Source: Cryptomeria japonica
Taxonomy: Eukaryota; Streptophyta; Pinopsida; Cupressales; Cupressaceae
Direction: 5' to 3'
NCBI RefSeq assembly: GCF_030272615.1
Contig: NC_081406.1
Span: 165,027,521-165,091,520, forward strand
Length of the DNA stretch: 64,000 nt
Shown: piece after piece, positions 1 through 10,620 of the stretch
Position numbering within the stretch: position 1 is the first letter of the stretch
Layout: each line of letters opens with the position of its first letter
Notes under the pieces: model-generated
Told to the model about the DNA's origin: nothing
The model's database searches: none
What the model saw: only the letters and a program-made list of their open reading frames with translations
Position numbers and translations under genes: made by a program

Positions 1-918
1 TTTGAATCGGAGACTGAGGGAGAATCGGAAGGGACTAGCAAAAAAGGGAGGAATAAGGCTAAGAGGAAAAGGATTGTGGTGGACTTAGACATGTCAGAGT
101 CTGAAACTAAATCTTTAGAGAAAAAAATTGTTAAAACAAAGAAAGGGAAAGCCACTACAAAGCAGACTCAGAAGAAGAATACTGAAAAGGGTAACAACAA
201 AGACATCGACCATATTCTGGTTGATTCTGAAGAGGATACTGATAAAAACAAGAAGGTTGGGGATAAGGATAAAGAAGGGGAGGTTAACCCGGTAATGGGC
301 AACATTGAGGTTTTGAATAGCACAAGTCTACAGAAGGAGGATAAAGGGGATAAAAGGGGTATTGATGAAAATGATACCATAAAAGCTTTCTGTGAGACCA
401 TTGCTACCATGGTGAAGGATATCAACAGTTTGAAGACTGATACAAAGGCTATAGTAAGAGTTACAGTTGGTGATAAGCCCCTGGCGGAACATGTTAAAGA
501 ACTAGTTGCTATTCCGCACAATGCTGAAGCTATTGAATGCATGGTGGGTAAAATTATAGCAATGGAAAACAAGGTTAATAAGATGGAAGACACCAAGGAA
601 ATGGAAAATAAAATGAACAATTTGGGTAGCAAAATCGACAGGTTGGAACTCAATGTTAAGAAGATTGCTGACCAAAATTTTCAGATCCTCAAAGCTTCGG
701 TGGATAACATGAACATCCTTATCAACAGGTTTGAGAACAAGGTTGAGAAGGATGGTGATAAAGAGCAGCCAGACAAGAAGGGTCATGATATGACGATTAG
801 AGATAACACAAAGATCAAGGGTGACATCAAAGGTCATGAGCTAGAGGAATTAAAGACCTTGGCGAACAACATGAAACAAATGGTTGTTCATGCTAAGGAA
901 ATCATGAAAAGCATTTAG
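1..918 (+). CDS. C-terminal part of a charged coiled-coil protein of a multicopy element
   Basis: The frame is open from base 1 to the TAG at 916-918 (about 305 codons), so the true start is left of the window. The first third is very rich in Lys, Glu, Asp, Ser and Thr with short basic runs that could act as nuclear signals. The last third is amphipathic, Met/Asn/Lys/Glu-rich and has heptad-like spacing typical of coiled coil. No enzymatic motif is visible. The layout (acidic/basic low-complexity stretch, helical tail, stop, T-rich 3' region, conserved tail) matches the two elements at 17.7-20.85 kb, so I take it as the same kind of transposon-borne ORF and not a cellular gene. It has no internal stop, so it may be fairly young. 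I do not recognise the function. Confidence 0.55.
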   Translation, partial: FESETEGESEGTSKKGRNKAKRKRIVVDLDMSESETKSLEKKIVKTKKGKATTKQTQKKNTEKGNNKDIDHILVDSEEDTDKNKKVGDKDKEGEVNPVMGNIEVLNSTSLQKEDKGDKRGIDENDTIKAFCETIATMVKDINSLKTDTKAIVRVTVGDKPLAEHVKELVAIPHNAEAIECMVGKIIAMENKVNKMEDTKEMENKMNNLGSKIDRLELNVKKIADQNFQILKASVDNMNILINRFENKVEKDGDKEQPDKKGHDMTIRDNTKIKGDIKGHELEELKTLANNMKQMVVHAKEIMKSI

Positions 919-1150
919 CTCTCTGTCTCTATTTCTGTAGGGTTCCTTGGTCCTATCTTTTTGCTATCATTGTGCTTTCCTTTTGTTGTCTGTTACTGGT
1001 TTTATAGGTTATGTTATGTAAGTTGATCCATTTTGGTGGGATCTTTTTGTCTTTTTGAAGTGACCAGGCACTTTTCTTTCTCGTAGTTATGTTCTCCTGG
1101 CTTGTACAAGGTTCGAGTACCTTTCAAATACCTACTTTTACTTAATCAAA
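919..1150 (+). other. 3' region and conserved tail (tail copy 1)
   Basis: T-rich sequence follows the stop codon and ends with a motif reading roughly GGTTCGAGTACCTTTCAAA, then TACTTAATCAAAAC, after which ordinary AT-rich DNA begins. The same kind of ending closes the elements at 8849, 17688 (reverse) and 20845. I read it as the 3' terminus of a retroposed element. Confidence 0.5.
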
Positions 1151-3173
1151 ACATATATACATGTTTAAAATCTTGTACAAGTATAAATATTCATATTCCA
1201 AAATAATAAAAAATATTAAAAGTTAAAAATTTAAAATAGAGTGACAAATTGTTTTAATGAAAGAAAAATATTTTTCGAAAGACATTATGCAAATTATTAA
1301 ACTAAGAGTAAGTTTGTAAGACTCAATGTAATTCTATATTAATATTTTGTAGATCTAAAGATAAATTGGCTCCACTTTAATCTAATACAATTTCAACCAC
1401 TATAAGGCCTACCTGAATTATATCCATGTAAAGGAATGAGGTTTAATGTTGGAGCATTAAATATAAAAATAAGTATCATTGATTACAAATTTCATTAATA
1501 GTATTTATCATAGATATAATTACTAAATTTATGAAGGTTTTGATCACAAAGATTGTTGATCAACCTAAAAAGTTGTAACATTGGTCACAAAGATCGTTGA
1601 TCAACCTTAAAAGTTGTAGTGTTGATAATTGCTAAATCTATGAGGGGTTCGACCATAGAGATTATTCGAAATTACTTCAATTGCTCCATTCATATAGACA
1701 TGATAGACATCTTAGTATGGATAATGATGGACAAAGGTAATTAAGTGCATTTGAATCATAATATTTCTCTTAAGAAGTTATTGTTATTAAATATTTTTTT
1801 ATTTAGACATGGGTAGCTAATATATCTATTTTTTATAGGTAGCCCTCATCATCTAGTTAAATTATATAATAAAATAAAGTTTATAGGGGGTGTTTAAAAT
1901 ATAAACTATATTTCTTCACACTCCAAAATATTTGTCATGGAGAGTCATATCTCATTCAAGAGACATGGCTATCTATATATGTTATCTATTTAAAGATCTA
2001 TGGATCTATGAATTCAGATATAGAAAAAATCAATTCAATCTCTCCATTTGTAACAAATATAAATATATAAAATTAAAATTAATTTTCTTTTAACTATTTT
2101 TTTTGTAAAAATAAAATAAAGGAACCTATAATAATCAATCATTAGTGCATTAAGATATCGATTAGTAGGTAAGTGCAAAAATATGGATGATTAAAAAGTG
2201 GCCACACCACTTTAGAATTGAGTCTAATATAGGCACATGGGTGCAAGAAGTTGAGTCCCACTTTTGGACAAAAAGTGGAAGTGTTTTCCCTATTTTTCAA
2301 ATTTTTTGTTGATTGATGTCAAAATTTGAGGTACTTAGAGTTTGAATCTGAAAAAACTTTAGTAATAGAAAATGTAGTGCTCAGAGTCTAATTTTCAAAT
2401 ATGTAATTTTATTTCAATACCCACATGGTAGAAATTTCTTTTTAGTAGGCACATTTAAAAACCACTTTTTCAAAATGTCTGTTTCAGGACCATACCACAC
2501 ATGTGTACGACCACCATATTTTGACGTAAATAAAATAATGTTTGCAAATCCTTCTAGGAAAAGATACCTAATACACCAAATATTGATGAGAATATTTTTT
2601 CTTATTTTTTTATTGAATATATTTTTTTAATTAATTTTTAATTGACTATAAAGTACCTTTTCAAAAAAATTGGTGTAGGACCACAATAATTTGATGAAAA
2701 TTTCATTTTTTTAATTTTTTAATATTCAAAATAATTGTATGTAGATTGATGTCATATAATTTATTTTCAAAAAAACCTAAAAACAAAAAAGTTATTAAAG
2801 TTTTACTAAACCTCACTATTTTACATTTAGGTACCACTTTTGATTAATAAATAATGCAAAAATATTAAAACTAATCATATCACTATGAAATTTACATTTT
2901 TGAAATTAGGACAGTGAGAGCTCTAATGGGTTTTTGTTTCATCAAAAAATATGATCAGGAAGACCTTCAAAACATTACGGCAAGGTAGAAATCTGGTAAT
3001 CCAGTGCCTTAGCCATTTTTTTGGAGGTCCAAGCATAGGCTTGGTCCCACCAAGCCTAACCTGAAGCCAAAACTGAGGCATAGGTGTGTTTCCCTCTCCA
3101 TCTTGTATGAAACGAGCGCCCGTTATTTAAAATTCAAAAAATGAGCACCTGTTTTGAAATTTATAGCACTTTA
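1151..3173. other. AT-rich non-coding stretch
   Basis: No ORF with coding character on either strand. It contains a two-copy tandem repeat at 1540-1621 and poly-A/T-rich low complexity. If the LRR gene continues leftwards, this lies inside or beyond its next intron. Confidence 0.5.
1540..1621. repeat. Two-copy 41-bp tandem repeat
   Basis: Two adjacent units each contain TCACAAAGAT, GTTGATCAACCT and AAAAGTTGTA in the same order, with a few substitutions. The inner TTGATCAA is palindromic. Confidence 0.6.
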
Positions 3174-3294
3174 AGAAACGTGTGCCCGTTTTTAGAAACG
3201 GGTACACGTTTTTAGAAATGAGTACACGTTTTTAGAAACGAGTGCCCATTTTTAGAAACGTGTGCCCGTTTCTAAAAATCGTGCACCCGTTTCT
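3174..3294. repeat. 20-bp tandem array, six units
   Basis: Six consecutive units follow the consensus AGAAACGNGTGCCCGTTTTT. The period is exactly 20 bp for the first five units, and the last has one extra base. The CG-containing units stand out in an AT-rich background. Confidence 0.8.
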
Positions 3295-3310
3295 CTACGG
3301 TGGTCTTATC

Positions 3311-3470
3311 CTAAATGGGCACCCGTTTCATTTTTATGGGTCGGGGCTCCGAAGCTAAACGGGTGCCTGTTTCTTAAAAAATGGGCACTCGTTTTATTTT
3401 TATGGGTCAGAGCTCCGAAGCTAAATGGGTGCCCGTTTCTTAAAAAATGGGCACTCGTTTCTAGCGGCAA
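3311..3470. repeat. 66-bp repeat block with GGGTGCCCGTTTC / GGGCACTCG arms
   Basis: About two and a half copies of a unit containing GGGTGCCCGTTTCTT, AAAAAATGGGCACTCG, TTTTATGGGTC and GGCTCCGAAGCTAAA. The two GC-rich arms in a unit are roughly inverted, so each unit could fold into a hairpin. The first copy lacks the left arm. The block abuts the 20-bp array and shares its GTGCCCGTTT core, so both probably arose from one sequence. Confidence 0.65.
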
Positions 3471-3474
3471 ACTT

Positions 3475-5190
3475 TTTTGCTCACAAACTTCCGCGGAATT
3501 GGGACCCAACTTCTTGCACCCACCCCATGTGGATAATAAACTATTACCAATACTATGTAACTAGTGGATTCTAGAAACTATCTTTCAAATCATATAGATT
3601 AGCTAGGCTTCACTATCTAATAGCACATAGGTGAAGGATACCAATAGCTATCCATGATATAATATATAGGGATGGTCTAACTAGTTGGAATTAGTATTAT
3701 GCAAGTGATGGATGACATAGGATAATGATCATATCTTCAATTGCAGCTAATTATCAATTATAGAACATAGGTTAATAATGCTAGGAGAAACCCATGATAA
3801 AATAGGGCTTAACCATATTTCACCATTACCGTGCACGTAATATCTACTAGCAAATACCTCGTACCTCATTGGACTGACATTCACTAGTGGCATGGAGCTG
3901 GTAGATGTCAACACCCATCAAATTGAAAGAATCATTAGGATATATAAATATTATTAATGAGGTTATGTGATGTTATTGTTACACTCCTTATATCCAATAA
4001 TGATTGTAAGTAGTATCAAATACTTGCACATTGTCACAAATGATATACAAAACTAGGGTAAAGATGAGACCCATGATGTAATATGAAAAGCGTTGACACT
4101 ATTTATGGCTAAGATGCACTTAAAGGATAAGTGTCCCATCATCTTTCTATTATTAGTTGATTACTATATGTGTGTGAGTCAAGCATTATATATATAGGTA
4201 ATAATAACCTCAATTATTATGTATATTGTTATACTGTTACTCTTTCTAGTGATGATATCTAGTAGTATGTGATGATTGATATCATCCTAGATAGTAGATG
4301 ATTGAGAAAAAGGATGGGACCCATGATGTAATAGGCAATGGACCCGAATTCCTCTTTTTATACTAAGGTACATGTATGGGATTATGTATTTGTAAGTTGA
4401 GTGAAGGGGAAGATTCTTTTAATGAGACCACAACCACTTCTATTTTATAGCTAAGCTATATGTGAATATTTAATGCTTAAATTATTTATTGTGTACACAA
4501 TGGATGCATTTAAGCTAGTCACGCTATGTACGTGTGATGTATGTGAAAGTTATAATAATGTGTAAATGTGTGAATCATTCATATTATGTATATGTGAGAT
4601 GCTTAATTGATTTATATTTTTCACTTTTGATGTAGATATGATCTAGCTATCCTATGCATCTAGGTAACATATTATTGAGCTAACACCCATATGTACCAAT
4701 GAGGTGCATAAGTGTTAATCACCTATGTATGTGTGACATACGTGTGATCTAGCTATTTTGTGTATAGATTATTTATGGTTGAACCATTCACAATGCAAAC
4801 ATGTGATGTTTGAATATGATCGAGACTATTTGATTTTTTGTATGTTCATCAACTAATATTGACTTGAAACTAACACTTAATTAAGATGTACATTTATTAT
4901 CATTATATTTTAATTGGATATAATTTTGAAAGGATAATCTTAATCAATAATTGTAATTCAAATGAAAGATTAAATATCTCATCTCAAATAAGAAGATATA
5001 ATTCTTCTATTATTGATATATGAATTACTAAACCTCTAAATTCCATATATATATATATATATATATATACCTCGATATTATACCACCAAACTATTATATA
5101 ATTTTGCTAATGAATGGTAGCATTATTTCATTTCCTATAACTATATATAGGAATCACAATGACAAAGAAAGATAAAAAATACTATAATAC
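3475..5190. other. AT-rich non-coding stretch with an (AT)n run
   Basis: No convincing coding segment. A pure AT dinucleotide run lies at about 5045-5069. Repeated words such as CATGATGTAATA occur but no regular period was found. Confidence 0.45.
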
Positions 5191-5197
5191 TACTTAC

Positions 5198-5231
5198 GAA
5201 CTCACATTGTGGATCTCTGCAAGTGAATCCT
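5198..5231 (-). CDS. Tentative small exon after the LRR region
   Basis: On the minus strand an acceptor (TTTTCAAAG) precedes 34 bp that end at a consensus donor (GTAAGTAG). If the upstream exon stops at GGAAG (5422), the phases join and give a Cys-containing peptide (GFTCRDPQCEF). In LRR-VIII-1 proteins a short Cys-rich segment follows the last repeat, which is why I list it. The peptide itself is too short to confirm, and the competing reading is that the preceding exon simply continues. Confidence 0.25.
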
Positions 5232-5381
5232 CTTTGAAAATAAGCTTGATCTCTGGAGTCAATTCATTTTCAACACAAACATGTACATTTCAGTGGCTGT
5301 TGACAGATACTAACTCTTCCTTTACACAGAAACACTAAAGTCAATTGTATTCTTATTACCTTATAATAAAAAAATTATTCA

Positions 5382-5466
5382 ACATATATTATTTAAAATG
5401 TCAAATAGATTGGAAGCGAACCTTCCATTAGAGACATTGCTGTCAAATGAGTTCTGTATCAAATTC
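5382..5466 (-). CDS. LRR ectodomain exon: end of last repeat and start of the linker
   Basis: The minus-strand acceptor is TTTACAG at 5467-5473. The exon completes a split Val codon and reads NLIQNSFDSNVSNGR, matching the NLxxNxF...SN segment that closes the LRR block of plant LRR-VIII-1 receptor kinases. Reading on gives FASNLFDILNN, which lines up by spacing with the family's LPSGLxCLQRN stretch but lacks the expected first Cys, and meets TGA at 5379-5381. Alternatively the exon ends at a GT after GGAAG (5422). The stop suggests either a pseudogene or the shorter exon. The 5' border is firmer than the 3' border. Its neighbour exon lies only 310 bp upstream. Confidence 0.55.
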
Positions 5467-5776
5467 CTGTAAATTTTAACGACTACAATAGTTAAGCATA
5501 AAATCTATAGTAGATGCAAAAGCAAAGACAAACCATACGACAATACAATTCTGTGGAAAGAGATCTAATAAGATTGTTTGATTTTCAACTACTCTTCTAT
5601 ATATAAATCAACTAGGTTTAGGATTCCATACTTTCACAGATAAATTATTTCCTTGAAAATTTTTATTAAATTATATTAGTAAAAGAATATAATAAGAGTA
5701 TATATAAACGCTTAAAATAAAAAGTACTTAATTGATATGTCTAATTGACAAAAGATAAATTATTTGTTATGCTTAC

Positions 5777-5830
5777 ACGTGTCTTGTATTTGTTATCAAC
5801 TCTCCTGAAAAATAATTGTACGATAGATCT
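5777..5830 (-). CDS. LRR ectodomain exon (DLSYN repeat)
   Basis: A 54-bp exon on the minus strand lies between acceptor TTGTTACAG and donor GTAAGC. It starts with one base that completes the Val codon left by the exon at 20930-20992, and ends with GT of a codon completed by the exon at 5466. It reads DLSYNYFSGELITNTR, a clear leucine-rich-repeat core (LxxNxFxGxL). In LRR-VIII-1 kinases the corresponding segment is the IDVSYN/IDLSYN repeat just before the linker to the malectin-like domain, and the order of exons here matches that. The protein would be a plasma-membrane receptor kinase with this part outside the cell; only the ectodomain is visible. Confidence 0.72.
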
Positions 5831-5839
5831 CTGTAACAA

Positions 5840-7073
5840 ATGTTCAACATTAGTCTTGGTGTATGAAAGAAAAAATATTTCATATATTTCAGCATCTTCT
5901 TAAATTATTCTAGTAATTTGTTTTCACTTTTACAAACTATTAGCAAAGTTTTTAAAAAAAGAAAATGTATTTGTGACAAAATTAAAAGAATATATGTCTT
6001 GGAATATAAAGGAACACAATCAAGTATCTAATATGTTTTAGTAATTCATTTTTTCTTTAAATATAAGTTGGAATATTATGATCATAGAATCTAATCCATT
6101 CATCAGAACATTATCGAGTTAAATTCTATCAAGTAAATGAATCAAAATATACAAAACTAGCAAATAACTACAATAACACACATCAGATTTTTAACATGAT
6201 ATAAATGTGCATAATTTATTAAAAAAAAGTAAAGAGAAGAAAGAGAATGTTCATTTAAAATATAATAGATTAATAAAAACTTGATTATAAAATAGTAAAA
6301 AATTTCAATAATACATCAAACACAACCTTTTAAACAAGTAAAAAAATCCTTCAAATTAAAGATCATATAAAATATGAAAGCTTACAGATGGAATTTGAAT
6401 ATGCTACTATTTAAATTGAAGCAATTATACGATAAATGTTCGGTAGTGGCAAAGTCCATGTTGTAGGCACCTAAATGATGTTGATTTCAAATTTTGTTTT
6501 TTAAAAAACAAAAAAATCTATTAGATAAATGTTTAGAATTATATTTTCTCAAACTTGATATTCATTCATAGCTATTGTTATATATATGGAACATGATAAT
6601 TGAAATCTAATAAAAAGAATAAGCATAATCTTTGTTTTCAAAGTAGAGTGTAATATAAATAAGTTGAAAGATGGGTCACATAAACTAACATAGTAGTTCA
6701 AATATTAATAGTGATTAATGATAGATAAAATAAATTTTAATAATTAAAATTTATCAATCATTAACTATTTCATAACATTATTAGTTTCTAATCATAATAA
6801 TATTTGATTCACCTGTAAGATTTTAATAATAAACTTAATGTTTGAAATTTATTTTAATATATTCACATTTTTGTGTATATTTAACAAAATCTATATAAAA
6901 ATGTTGATATTACTTGAATTCTTCCTCTAATTTTGATGTTGGTTAGTATAATATCTTCAATTATTATTTAGAAAGAATTTCTTTATAATTTTAGTAACTT
7001 AATTCTAAATTTATTCATGAATAAAGTTACTAAATCGTTAAATTAGTTAAATATTTATCATTCTATACTACAC
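5840..7073. other. AT-rich intron sequence
   Basis: No ORF or repeat structure of note. It lies between the LRR exon at 5830 and the element at 7081, inside the inferred 15.1-kb intron. Confidence 0.45.
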
Positions 7074-7133
7074 AACATAAAGAGAATCAGGTCATGGAGA
7101 GCGGGAGAGCGGGAGGGGTTTCCTATGTAGGAG

Positions 7134-8195
7134 TTGCAGAAGATGGGGGAAGACGATGTTGCGGATGAAGATGATTTCATCCCTCTCCTCCTTTCGCCTT
7201 CTATGTCGACTGATGGGGCTCTTCGTGGCTCTTCTTTGCTGGAATGGTGGGTGGAGGAGTTTGGTTCTGAGAAAGGAGTGGAGGCTACGACAGCGATGGA
7301 GGCATTTTGGCAAGGGTTTTTTGTGGCCTCTATTTTTGGTCATCAGGGGTGTGCCGTGGTTCCTATCAATGGCCTTTTTTATGCTCTTTCTTTGGTGGGG
7401 GGTGTTATCCTGATGGTGTTTGGGCAGATCTGGGACCCTGGTGGATCTCTTGTGGAGAGGTTCTATGTATTCTCTCCTTTTCTTTGTGCTGAGGATTTGT
7501 TGTTGTTCTGGCCTTTGGCGCTCTGGTTCTTGAAAGGAGCTTCCTTTTTCGGTTCTTCTTTGTTAGGCTACTCTCCTATGGAGGTGGAGAGTTGTCTTTG
7601 GTGTGAACCTTTGAGAGGGGTTTCTTGGCTCTTGCTCTCTTCCCCTCCTTATCTGTTAGAAGTGATCATGTTTCCCATGGAGGTGGATTTTTGGTGGAGA
7701 GGTAAGGGCTAGTTTTTGCTTGCTGCTGGAGAGTGCTGGTTGTTGTCTTTCTACTTCGTTCTTTGTCATGTAGAGGTGGAGCTCTTTCCTATTGAGGTGG
7801 AGAGATGGAATGTTGGGGATTTTCAACTTTTGGCGCTCCTCTTGCAGAGTTGTCTTTGGTGTGAACCTTTGAGAGGGGTTTCTTGGCTCTTTCTCTCTTC
7901 CCCTCCTTGTCTGTTAGAGGTGACCATATTTCCTATTGAGGCGAATATTTGGTGGAGGGGAAAGGGCTGGTTTTTGCTTGCTGCTGGAGAGTGTTGGTTG
8001 TTGTCTTTTTGCTTCATTCTTCGTCCTGTAGAGGTGGAGCTCTTTCCTATTGAGGTGGAGAGATGGAATGTTGGAGATTTTCAACTTTTGGTGCTCCTCT
8101 TGCTGCTGGCTATGGATGCTGGTTTCTTCTCTCTTGGGAGTCTCCTTGGGTGGGGCTGGAAGTTCTTTTTTCCAGACTCCCAGCTTGTCTCCTAG
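7134..8195 (+). pseudogene. Unrecognised ORF of the 7081-8849 element, one in-frame TAG
   Basis: The frame runs from ATG at 7134 to TAG at 8193-8195, interrupted once by TAG at 7710-7712. The first 60 codons are acidic and Ser-rich; the rest is rich in Leu, Phe, Trp and Cys because the DNA is T-rich, so real translation is uncertain. An 86-codon segment is duplicated in frame (7591-7848 and 7849-8106). The second copy has TGG where the first has TAG. I recognise no domain. The frame being kept across a 258-bp duplication is the only sign of coding; a long open frame in T-rich DNA could also arise by chance. Confidence 0.3.
7591..8106 (+). repeat. 258-bp tandem duplication
   Basis: Two adjacent units start GTTGTCTTTGGTGTGAAC at 7591 and 7849. 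They stay aligned throughout with scattered substitutions and no indels noticed. The length is a multiple of three. Confidence 0.85.
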
Positions 8196-8394
8196 ACTGG
8201 TTCCTTTTTGTTGTTTCTTGGTTTGGCCTTCTTCCTTTTGGTTTTTGGGGTCTTTTTTCCTCTTTTTTCTAGTTGTGGGTTCCTGGTTTTTCCTTTAGGT
8301 AGGACTGTTGCTAATAGATTTAAAGGGCATAGTCTGTCTTTCTGGTGTCTTTGGTTTGGGGAAAATCTTGTATTTGGAGTTCTAAGCTCATCAT

Positions 8395-8849
8395 TCAAGG
8401 TTGAGGGTGCCTGGAAAAACCCCTGGTTGCTGGTTCTGGGTTCCATTTTAAAACCCAGTTTGAAGGTTGAGGGAGCCTTTCAAAACCCCTACTGGCCAGA
8501 TTCAAATTGTATGAATATCTGTTGTAATTTGGTGTTGTTATTGAAGGTTAGGGGTACCTTTCAAAACCCTAATAGTTGGCTGAGGGTGCTTAGTATACCC
8601 TCGATTATTACTATTTCGTGCTATAGTTTGGAGCTGTAACTTTGTTGGGTGTGGCGTGACTATGCTGGTTGTTGCTGGTTTTAGTCATCTTTACTGGATT
8701 TTGGCTGTGGTTTCTCATAGTTTATTTCTTTTAGTAGGCTACTTTGTTGGGTTCTAGATCCCGGTAAAACCTATTGGGTTTCGGGTCCCTTCAAAACCTG
8801 TTGTATGGGGTTTCGGGTCCCCTCAAAACCTGTTTTTCCCCTAATCAAA
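8395..8849 (+). repeat. Amplified tail motif
   Basis: The motif GGTT(C/G)(A/G)GGG...CCTTTCAAAACC recurs degenerately near 8400, 8465, 8550 and 8780, and as a cleaner 32-bp tandem pair starting at 8776 and 8808. It is the same motif that ends the other tail-bearing elements as a single copy. Confidence 0.55.
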
Positions 8850-8931
8850 AACATAACAAGTAAATTATCTATTTGAAAAATTACTCATGCAACTCATGTA
8901 ACCCCTTAAAAATATTATTGAAGTAAAATAA

Positions 8932-9000
8932 TATATTTTATCTCATTTGATGATATATTTGGTTCTCTTGTGATCCTGACTTTGGAGTTCTACTCCTACA
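8932..9000 (+). repeat. Truncated 5' LTR of a small LTR element
   Basis: About 69 bp are nearly identical to the last part of the LTR at 10621-10920, ending GGAGTTCTACTCCTACA in both. It lacks an 18-bp segment present in the 3' copy. The rest of this LTR is missing. Confidence 0.75.
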
Positions 9001-9013
9001 TAATATCAGAGCC
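9001..9013 (+). other. Primer-binding site
   Basis: TAATATCAGAGCC follows the LTR directly. It resembles TGGTATCAGAGC, the plant retrotransposon site complementary to the 3' end of initiator tRNA-Met. Confidence 0.65.
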
Positions 9014-10620
9014 TTTTAGCTTGGAACTCCTTCGAAATCTGAGAAGGCCATATTCTGGTTATTTTGGTATCAAGGGTTCGCAGATTCACAGACTGTCTGG
9101 TACGATTCTGGTGTTTGAAAGTTTATCAAATTTCTATTTCGCCTTATTTGGTGGCTACGATTGCATTTGATCTGTTCATATCTGGACGGATTTGTTTTTG
9201 CCTGGTATCTTACTCTTAGATGAGGAGTGTTTACATTTGGTGGCGAGTTCGAGGCCTTATCCTGTTCTTTATCTCCATCCGCTGGTTTTTCTTTATCAAG
9301 CCGTCAACTTGCTTTTGTTTCCTTTGTTTGCTCAGCGACTCCTAACGCCGAGCCCTCTCAATCGATCATCACTCCAACAGACCTACCTAGCCCGCTCAAC
9401 ATCAGCCAGTTGCCTTTCCTATGCTAGCAACTCTTGTTTTGGCTGTATCGTTTTGGTTCATGGAGTACATTTGAGAGTGATGGCTTGTCTTACTATTTGG
9501 CGGTGGGAGCTGAATTTAGCAGCTGACATATATTGTATTTGGGGTTTCATGTATTTTCACGAGCTTCTAGCTCAAGGTGGCGTGGCCTATGTCCCACCAC
9601 CCTATCCACCCATTAGCGCCGCTCATCGCAGCGGTGCCCCTTCTTGTTGGTGGTGGGCTAATATTTTGTTTCCCATTAGCATTGAGGGTCATATGTACAT
9701 CTAGTGGGTCAGCCCATAGGTGTTAAAAAAATTTCAATTCTGAGAAACTTTTGTCCATTCTTTGTAGGTGGTCATGTATGTGTCCAAGGGTCAAACCGTC
9801 ATAGAGCTTAATCCAACTCCCTTCTTTTGTTGATTGGGCTTCATATCAGTGATTTAATTCATAACAATGGAGCAGGTCAATCCACCTGGTTAGGTTCATC
9901 CCCCCAATTTTCCTTCACAATGGAGCATCTTAATCCAATTGATTTCACCATTTATCAGGTCAATTTGCCTAGTTTGTCTTTCAAATTTGATGGATGACAT
10001 ATCTATCTGATGACTTAATCGGGTCATCAATTCATCTTTGGAGCTTGCTCTATGCCAATTTCCACATTGATTCCAATTTGTCAACTTCTTCATTGATTAC
10101 GCATGTACCTAGTTGGATTGTGACTTCATCAACATGGAGAAGGAGACATGAGCAATTCAAAGACATCATCTTTAGCTTCCTACTCATTCCTATTTGGATT
10201 GGGAGGCATTCCTACATTTCTATATGGGTTTGTTTCTTCTTATGGGTGACAAGCTATTTGTATGCATGGCATCATGTTCAGACACTTACCATTTTGTAGG
10301 TGATTATTCATCAAGGGGGTGCAATGTTGTCTCAATCTATCCCTTCATTGGAAGGGTAATTGTATTGTATTTTAGTGATGGATGTCGTTATTGAGGGATA
10401 TTGTGGAGACCTCCATATATCACTTCAGCTTGCATTTGTACATGATTTGCATCTCTTTTTTGTAGAGAAGTTTTGTACCATGAGGTTTTCTCCTTTTCTC
10501 CGTTTGTAAGAGATCATTTGCATTGTACATGGGTACCTATCATGGCCTTATAGCCAAGACCAATATAACATCTTCATTGCATACTGCATTTCTTCGCCTG
10601 AAGTTGCACTTAAGGGGGGC

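Larger units (their letters stand above)
7081..8849 (+). mobile_element. GC-richer retroposed element with 7-bp flanking repeat and conserved tail
   Basis: Composition changes sharply at both ends. The 7-mer AACATAA occurs at 7074-7080 and 8850-8856, directly flanking the block, as expected of a target-site duplication. The 3' end carries GGGTTTCGGGTCCC-type tail motifs and finishes CCCCTAATCAAA. No reverse transcriptase or RNase H is encoded, so it would be non-autonomous. The interior has one long T-rich frame (7134-8195) with a 258-bp internal duplication. It could be a 5' fragment of a LINE family, or a chimeric retroposed transcript. Confidence 0.5.

Noticed and set aside
168-837. Two minus-strand ORFs opposite the first gene
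   Set aside because: Antisense shadows of the open plus-strand frame.
3262-3564. ORF with repeated KWA...FLWV...PKLNGC units, looking like a repeat protein
   Set aside because: The repetition comes from the 66-bp DNA repeat block; the ORF has no other support.
9192-9704. 170-codon ORF in the small LTR element
   Set aside because: No gag or other domain; it crosses frames of similar quality and is probably incidental.
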